Assembly (NCBI GenBank): GCA_016839425.1
Contig: JAEOUI010000436.1
Location: forward strand, 1-7,351
Length of the DNA: 7,351 nt
Reading direction: 5' to 3'
Source of the DNA: Promethearchaeota archaeon
GTDB taxonomy: Archaea > Asgardarchaeota > Lokiarchaeia > Sigynarchaeales > SOKP01
In this document: positions 1 to 4,135 of the stretch, piece by piece
Numbering within the stretch: the stretch's first letter is position 1
How the letters are laid out: every line of letters begins with the position of its first letter
Translations under genes and position numbers: made by a program
The notes under the pieces: generated by a model
Told to the model about the DNA's origin: nothing
The model's database searches: none
The model's input: the letters and a program-made list of their open reading frames with translations, nothing else

Positions 1-435
1 AATTACTAATAGATGAATGAGCTTTCTTTTAAATTCCTGCTTAAGCGTAAAATTATGAGGGTCATTCAGAGTTTTATCCAAATCTTCGTCCATTCCTTTC
101 TTTAATTCCTCATTAAAGGCGTTTTCATCTTGAGTAGTTTTTTTAATAGAAGCGAATAAAAAAAAGAATAGTGTTAAAACACCCACCATTACTATAAAAA
201 ACCAGTTCATTGGCATAAATAGATAGAAAATTGAGGCTGAAAACGGCAAGCTTATGAAAATGGCAATGAATACAAGTAATATAATAACGAGCAGCGAATT
301 CCATCGATTTTGACTACGAGCAACAAAACTTTTTTTTACGACGGGAAAAAAGATAAACGCATAAGTTACAAGAGTAATAGAGACTAATAAGGAAAAAAAT
401 AAGGATTCGATTCCGATAGTTAATTCTTTCATCAT
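1..435 (-). CDS. Membrane protein, N-terminal part of a probable polyprenol/diacylglycerol (CTP-dependent) kinase, truncated by the window edge
   Basis: The frame is open for 145 codons from ATG at 435 (or the adjacent ATG at 432) to the window edge, so the 3' end is missing. The visible part has three hydrophobic segments, about residues 7-31, 47-73 and 77-97. A charged, acidic stretch (about 98-133) follows, and then a new hydrophobic segment begins. Just before the edge is E134-x2-R137-K138-x2-H141, with a hydrophobic run starting after it. In the SEC59/dolichol kinase, phytol kinase and archaeal CTP-dependent lipid kinase superfamily, an E..RK..H signature begins the conserved catalytic membrane domain. 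I therefore infer a lipid or polyprenol kinase with an extra three-helix N-terminus. It lies 27 bases after the radical SAM gene and is probably co-transcribed. The assignment rests on one short motif; it could be an unrelated membrane protein. Confidence 0.6.
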   Translation of the reverse strand, partial: MMKELTIGIESLFFSLLVSITLVTYAFIFFPVVKKSFVARSQNRWNSLLVIILLVFIAIFISLPFSASIFYLFMPMNWFFIVMVGVLTLFFFLFASIKKTTQDENAFNEELKKGMDEDLDKTLNDPHNFTLKQEFKRKLIHLLVI

Positions 436-438
436 TAG

Positions 439-442
439 CTCC
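439..442 (-). promoter_or_regulatory. Shine-Dalgarno site for the truncated membrane protein
   Basis: The minus strand reads GGAG followed by CTA and then ATGATG. Spacing is 3 bases to the ATG at 435 and 6 bases to the ATG at 432. The second spacing is more usual, so translation may begin at 432, one residue later than the longest frame. Confidence 0.55.
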
Positions 443-462
443 AGAATTATTTTTTAATATGT

Positions 463-1383
463 CTATAATGCTCGATAATATTCTGGTCTCAAAATTTCTT
501 GGTTATTAAGACCATAATTGATTATTTTAAGGATTTCTAGCTTGTCACGATCTAAGACACCTTTAATAGGAAGATAATTAGATGCGTGATTAGAACGAAA
601 GATACAATTGGCGTTTTTATTTTGAAAATCAATGTTTTGAAAAAATATTTTTAATTCTTTCAAGATTTCGATAGAAGTCATTTCCTTGAACTGATTCAAG
701 CTTTTTTTTTGATAGATAGGAGTATCCTTAGGTACAATTAGTGAAAGGAATGAAATATACCAGTTTCTATCGTCCTTGGGGCATATTTTATTTACAAGGT
801 CTGCTGATTCTTTTGCGTGGATTTTGGAGAGCTCTTCATTGCCAGAACCACCTAATCCGTTGATTAATGTAGCAGATAATGTGATTTCTGCCTTCATCAA
901 TTTTTTTGAGGCATTGATATAATCCTCCTTTGTTGCGTGCTTGTTCACCACTTCAAGTAATTTATCGTAACCAGACTCAAATCCTACATACGCGATTTTT
1001 AATCCTGCCTCTGATAACATTTTTAATTGTTCATCAGACTTTTTCAAAATATCCTTGGCATGTGCATAAACGCCACATCTTTCTAATCTTGGGAACAATT
1101 GGTTTGCGTATCGAGTAACCTCAAGAAGTTTTTCTGTAGGAGTGACCATCGCATTTCCATCTAAAAAAAAGATTCTTCGAACATTTGGACCATATTGCTT
1201 TTGCGCAATATCCAAATCTTTCTTGACATCCTCTATTTTCCGGACTAAGAAATGTTTTCTCAAATTTGACATACAAAAATCGCACTTGAAGGTACAACCT
1301 TCGGTTAATTGTATTAAAAGAGAATAGGCTTCGCTTGGGGGTCTAAAAACTGGTTGACAATAATAGATTTGATCAGAATTCAT
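463..1383 (-). CDS. Radical SAM protein (COG1032-like, function unknown)
   Basis: This is a 306-residue radical SAM enzyme counted from ATG at 1383. A TTG at 1395 would add four residues, but neither start has a clear Shine-Dalgarno site. The [4Fe-4S]/S-adenosylmethionine motif C-x3-C-x2-C is at Cys30, Cys34 and Cys37, early in the TIM barrel. It is followed by the LDGNA loop (about 74-78) and the GFESG strand with Glu136, both typical of the Elp3/MiaB/NifB-like barrel. The C-terminal FRSNHASNYLP segment (about 262-272) is a hallmark, as I recall it, of a widespread group of small stand-alone radical SAM proteins annotated only by family. There is no cobalamin-binding domain and no extra ferredoxin-like Cys cluster. 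The substrate is unknown. The gene begins 29 bases after the zinc-finger gene and ends 27 bases before the membrane protein, so the three look like one operon. Confidence 0.9.
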   Translation of the reverse strand: MNSDQIYYCQPVFRPPSEAYSLLIQLTEGCTFKCDFCMSNLRKHFLVRKIEDVKKDLDIAQKQYGPNVRRIFFLDGNAMVTPTEKLLEVTRYANQLFPRLERCGVYAHAKDILKKSDEQLKMLSEAGLKIAYVGFESGYDKLLEVVNKHATKEDYINASKKLMKAEITLSATLINGLGGSGNEELSKIHAKESADLVNKICPKDDRNWYISFLSLIVPKDTPIYQKKSLNQFKEMTSIEILKELKIFFQNIDFQNKNANCIFRSNHASNYLPIKGVLDRDKLEILKIINYGLNNQEILRPEYYRAL

Positions 1384-1412
1384 ATTAAAAATCAATAATA
1401 GATTAAAAAATT

Positions 1413-2108
1413 TTAAAAATCGTCGTCGTCAAAATCATCGTCATCGTCGTCAAAATCATCGTCATCATCATCGTCGTCATCGTCGTCGGCATTTTCACCC
1501 GCGGGTTTTTTCTTGCAAGAATTCAGATGTCGACCTAATCTTTGGAATTCTTTTCCACAATAAGGACATTTCTTACTTCCAGCTTCTTCTTCGTCTTCTT
1601 CGTCTTCTTCTTCCTCATCGTCTGATTTTGCTTTAGACTTCCCCTTTGTTTTTGAAGGAGCAGCGGGTTTCCTACCTCTCTTCTTTCTCTTGCTTCTAGG
1701 TTGAACTATATCATCGATACTTGCATCTTCTGGAGCAAATTCACAACTTTCTATATGCGATTGAAGGTCGTCAACAATTTCATCGCAAAAAGGACAAATT
1801 AATTCAGCAAAATCCTCGGAATCTTCCAAGTCTCCTTTTCCTGCTTTTCTTTTCTCGAATTTTGTTGGTAATTCTCCCTCGTCTTCTTCAAATTCGTCGA
1901 GCGATAGATCAATCTCTTCTTCTTTAAGTAAATCTGAGAGTTCTATCTTGCTTTCTTTTAATTTTTGCTCGGCAAGTTTCCTGCTTTGGTCGTATATATC
2001 CATAACCTTAGTGTTTGTCTTTGGATTATACAAGGTACACGTCTCACAAACAAACGCTTTCGTTCCTAAAACTAACTCTCTTTCCACGCACACACATAAC
2101 GGTTGCAA
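1413..2108 (-). CDS. Charged zinc-finger protein with two C2HC fingers, AT-hook-like basic stretch and poly-Asp tail
   Basis: Numbering is from the TTG at 2108, the first conventional start (231 residues). The N-terminus has Cys5, Cys7, Cys21 and Cys24, a probable metal site that continues upstream of this start. A charged, probably helical segment follows (40-100). Two similar fingers of form C-x2-C-x9-H-x3-C come next: Cys105/Cys108/His118/Cys122 and Cys181/Cys184/His194/Cys198. They are joined by a Lys/Arg-rich linker (138-162) containing KRGRKP, which resembles an AT-hook, and then an Asp/Glu run (163-175). The last 24 residues are almost only Asp with three Phe. Binding to DNA, RNA or chromatin proteins is inferred from composition; no named family is recognised. 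It is first in a tight run with the radical SAM and membrane genes. The true start is probably upstream, at or near 2192. Confidence 0.8.
   Translation of the reverse strand: MQPLCVCVERELVLGTKAFVCETCTLYNPKTNTKVMDIYDQSRKLAEQKLKESKIELSDLLKEEEIDLSLDEFEEDEGELPTKFEKRKAGKGDLEDSEDFAELICPFCDEIVDDLQSHIESCEFAPEDASIDDIVQPRSKRKKRGRKPAAPSKTKGKSKAKSDDEEEEDEEDEEEAGSKKCPYCGKEFQRLGRHLNSCKKKPAGENADDDDDDDDDDDFDDDDDDFDDDDF
1416..1487 (-). repeat. GAT/GAC triplet repeat encoding the poly-Asp tail
   Basis: These 72 bases are runs of GAC and GAT codons broken three times by TTT. They form a degenerate repeat of Phe plus 4 to 6 or more Asp codons that ends at the stop. Synonymous GAC/GAT mixing suggests selection for the acidic peptide, though slippage expansion is possible. 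A second acidic codon run (Glu/Asp) lies in the same gene around 1582-1620. Confidence 0.8.
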
Positions 2109-2192
2109 GCAGTTCGAAACATCACCTTTGGGTTCGAGAAATTTGCAGGCTTGTTTTCTTGAATATTTAATTTTCTGTTTTCTTCGCGGAAT
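2109..2192 (-). other. Probable N-terminal extension of the zinc-finger gene, with an ATT start at 2192
   Basis: The reading frame of the zinc-finger gene stays open for 28 codons upstream of the TTG at 2108, starting with ATT-CCG-CGA-AGA. It would give a basic start (PRRKQKIKYSRKQ) followed by Cys16 and Cys28. Together with the four Cys after the TTG, this makes a six-Cys cluster, C-x11-C-x4-C-x-C-x13-C-x2-C. A cluster cut in half by the TTG start would be odd, so the upstream part looks coding. No ATG, GTG or TTG occurs in frame between the stop at 2199-2201 and 2108. GTGATC at 2202-2197, complementary to the 16S 3' end (GAUCAC), ends 4 bases before the ATT. The start codon is inference; a sequencing error changing ATG to ATT is an alternative. 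Confidence 0.55.
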
Positions 2193-2260
2193 AGCTGATC
2201 ACTAATTTTCGTTATTGACTAAAATAAGCATTTAATGTAATGAATCCTAAAATTTAATTT

Positions 2261-2270
2261 TTTATATTTT
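2261..2270 (-). promoter_or_regulatory. Candidate archaeal TATA box upstream of the zinc-finger operon
   Basis: The minus strand reads AAAATATAAA here, followed by more A/T. With usual archaeal spacing of about 25 bases, transcription would begin near 2238, about 45 bases before the putative ATT start at 2192. The whole gap is AT-rich, so a chance match is quite possible. Confidence 0.35.
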
Positions 2271-2276
2271 CTCTTC

Positions 2277-2302
2277 TGAACGATCATTTTTTTAATCGTT
2301 CA
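2277..2302. repeat. Inverted repeat between the JAMM and zinc-finger genes
   Basis: TGAACGAT (2277-2284) and ATCGTTCA (2295-2302) are perfect 8-base arms around a 10-base T/A-rich loop. It lies about 40 bases beyond the JAMM stop and just upstream of the candidate TATA box of the next operon. It could be an operator or upstream promoter element, or a 3'-end hairpin of the JAMM transcript. The RNA made from the minus strand has no U-run after the stem, which argues against a bacterial-style terminator. Confidence 0.6.
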
Positions 2303-2316
2303 ATTTTTAGATAATT

Positions 2317-2333
2317 AAAAGAGTAAGAAAAGG
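2317..2333 (-). terminator. Possible T-rich terminator after the JAMM gene
   Basis: On the minus strand the sequence is CCTTTTCTTACTCTTTT, starting 9 bases past the stop codon. Archaeal termination often uses T-rich tracts without a hairpin. The tract is interrupted, so this is a weak call. Confidence 0.25.
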
Positions 2334-2341
2334 ATTCCAAG

Positions 2342-3856
2342 TTAATAATTGAACGAAATTTCTTTGAATTCCTTTATTAATTTCTTTTTTAAATTTTCAT
2401 TTTCTACTTTGGATATTAGTTCTTTAAAGAGATCGACAAGTTCTATTAGTTTTGGAACTAACGATTCCGGCTTGCTCCATAAAGATCTTCTAAGTGGATG
2501 TTGATTTACTAGGGCATTGTTGTAATTAACGATCGCTTCTTTGTAAAATAGACAAGCACTTTCCATATCATTTAATCTCAATTGATAAATTGAGCCTATC
2601 TTGTGAAAACACATTCCAGCACCCGCAAAGTCGTTTTCCTTCACATAATCCACAGCACCTTCTTGAATAAATTCCAATGCTCTTTGCAAATTCTTATTAT
2701 CGCCTATCTTTAATAATATATATCCTTTAAGGTATTTGGCTTTTCCCCGATAAAAAAGTTGATTTTCTTTTTTAGCCAAAATCAGCATTTCTTCAATAAA
2801 TTCCTCTGCCAAATTGATATGCTCATTTAATAAACATTTTTCGCAGACTTGATTGAGTAAATCCAATACTCGATCGTAATCGTCTATTTTTTCATATTGT
2901 TTTATAGCTGCTCGGAATTTTTCAACACCCGTGAAGGAGTCTTTTTGTTTAAACGCGCTGTTTCCTTCGAAGACTAATAAATCTGCTTTTTCTTTAATAA
3001 TAGCTATTTTCTTTGCTTTCTTGTTTGATGCTTCGGTATAAAAGAAGTCATCGACATCAAACACCATCTCGTCTGATTTTGGTATTTCCGACAATAAATC
3101 TTGGTTAATTGAGGAATCCCTTGATTCGTTTGTCTTTATTTGTTTATCGTTTGAAATATCGTTGTCTAAAGATGTGATTTCTCCATATGCGCTCTCTAAG
3201 GGCTTGCCTGCAGCAACTAAGGAAGAAATTTCAGTGAGTACATTAGCAAAGAAAAATTTATTCAAACCTTCAATAATATAATCGACTTTATGATAATTTT
3301 CGTCGTATTCAGGAGCATTAACATCCATATTTACATCCGTCAAACGATATATTTCAAAACCAGTATCATATTTCGTTAATTTATTATCTCCTATCTGTTC
3401 GACTTTTTTTTTTCCTAATAATGTATGATCAAAAACCAACCCAATAGAATCATCATTCCGTGCTTGGAATCCAAGCTGATTTATTAGGTCAACATAAGAA
3501 AAGAAGAGTCCTAAACCAGGATGGGAATGAAACCACCCTACGATATAATATCCTTTTTTTTCTTCGTCGAGTTTTTCCTGAATTTGTTCAATAAATCCAT
3601 AGTGTTTTGCATCAAGTTGAACATCAGTTGAGTGTCCGTAAGTCAATGCCTCTGCTCTTTCCACGAATAATATATCTTCTTTTACCTGGCCAACTAAAAT
3701 ACCATAAATCTCCTTCCAATTCTCTTTTGGAATGGAAGCGTTTGCGTATCTGCTTGCGTACAAGATAATCGTCTTGTAGGCTTCCGCACGCAAAACAACG
3801 GCTTTAGCTGTAACATTCGATTCTAATGATTCAGGTGGCTTTTCCTGCTCCGTCAT
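2342..3856 (-). CDS. JAMM/MPN+ metallopeptidase (Rpn11/CSN5-like) fused to a TPR/alpha-SNAP-like helical domain
   Basis: The protein has 504 residues from ATG at 3856. Residues about 24-200 form an MPN domain with the full zinc-protease signature: Glu49 in KEIYGILVG, then His110-Ser-His112-Pro, Ser120 and Asp123 (H-x-H-x7-S-x2-D). The HSHPGLGLFFSxxD wording is close to the HSHPGxGxxxS of Rpn11 and CSN5. An active Zn2+ isopeptidase acting on ubiquitin-like conjugates is therefore likely. A polar, acidic linker (about 220-280) leads to helical repeats (about 285-450). One of these, GMCFHKIGSIYQLRLNDMES, recalls TPR or alpha-SNAP repeats, and the tail is basic. No signal peptide or membrane helix is visible, so it is probably cytosolic. 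The C-terminal half probably selects a partner or substrate. No ubiquitin-like, E1 or E2 gene is nearby, so the substrate is unknown. The gene appears to be its own transcription unit. Confidence 0.88.
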   Translation of the reverse strand: MTEQEKPPESLESNVTAKAVVLRAEAYKTIILYASRYANASIPKENWKEIYGILVGQVKEDILFVERAEALTYGHSTDVQLDAKHYGFIEQIQEKLDEEKKGYYIVGWFHSHPGLGLFFSYVDLINQLGFQARNDDSIGLVFDHTLLGKKKVEQIGDNKLTKYDTGFEIYRLTDVNMDVNAPEYDENYHKVDYIIEGLNKFFFANVLTEISSLVAAGKPLESAYGEITSLDNDISNDKQIKTNESRDSSINQDLLSEIPKSDEMVFDVDDFFYTEASNKKAKKIAIIKEKADLLVFEGNSAFKQKDSFTGVEKFRAAIKQYEKIDDYDRVLDLLNQVCEKCLLNEHINLAEEFIEEMLILAKKENQLFYRGKAKYLKGYILLKIGDNKNLQRALEFIQEGAVDYVKENDFAGAGMCFHKIGSIYQLRLNDMESACLFYKEAIVNYNNALVNQHPLRRSLWSKPESLVPKLIELVDLFKELISKVENENLKKKLIKEFKEISFNY

Positions 3857-3890
3857 TTTTAAAATCCGATTTAAATAGGTTGATAGAATT

Positions 3891-3910
3891 TCTATTAAGA
3901 TCTTATTAGA
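3891..3910. promoter_or_regulatory. Near-perfect palindrome in the JAMM gene leader (possible operator)
   Basis: This 20-base palindrome has one mismatched pair, and its core TAAGATCTTA (3896-3905) is perfect. It lies 34-54 bases upstream of the JAMM ATG and downstream of the candidate TATA box, where a dimeric repressor could bind or a leader hairpin could form. Short AT-rich palindromes also occur by chance. Confidence 0.35.
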
Positions 3911-3946
3911 TTAGTAGCAATTAAATTTTTAGACGATTTGAATAAC

Positions 3947-3957
3947 TATTATAAAAA
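3947..3957 (-). promoter_or_regulatory. Candidate TATA box for the JAMM gene
   Basis: The minus strand reads TTTTTATAATA. Usual spacing would put the transcript start near 3922, leaving a leader of about 65 bases. A second A/T box at about 3921-3932 is also possible. No clear Shine-Dalgarno site precedes the ATG. Confidence 0.3.
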
Positions 3958-4051
3958 GTATTAGTCAAAATCAATATTTTTCAATTTTTTTTAGAGACAG
4001 CTTTGAAAAGACTTGAATCGTTTAATTCTTGGTTCTGATTAGAAAAGGTTT

Positions 4052-4059
4052 AAAAAAAA
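4052..4059 (-). terminator. T8 run, possible terminator after the SIR2-TPR gene
   Basis: There are eight consecutive T on the minus strand about 77 bases past the stop codon of the SIR2-TPR gene. Pyrimidine-rich sequence lies just before them. This fits archaeal oligo-T termination. The rest of the 279-base gap (3857-4135) holds only AT-rich sequence and the promoter candidates listed separately. Confidence 0.35.
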
Positions 4060-4135
4060 GTAAAAGAATCTTGAGAATAGAAAGAAAATGACTCTGCTTC
4101 AATATTTTATTCAATTTGTATGAGTTAACTTTTAT

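Noticed and set aside
1416..1487. Acidic triplet repeat considered as a CRISPR-like or non-coding microsatellite
   Set aside because: It keeps the reading frame, mixes synonymous Asp codons and ends exactly at a stop codon, so it is the coded tail of the zinc-finger protein.
930..2205. Several plus-strand open frames of 60-85 codons opposite the radical SAM and zinc-finger genes
   Set aside because: They lie antisense to well-supported minus-strand genes, show no recognisable motif, and reflect low stop frequency opposite biased codons.
3971..4117. Similar segments TCAATATTTT-TCAATTT at 3971-3987 and TCAATATTTT-AT-TCAATTT at 4099-4117
   Set aside because: They are only approximate, low-complexity AT sequence and occur once each; not enough for a repeat or attachment-site call.
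3857..4135. Small RNA gene or tRNA in the gap between the SIR2-TPR and JAMM genes
   Set aside because: No tRNA-like arms, box motifs or GC-rich structured segment is visible; the sequence is uniformly AT-rich.
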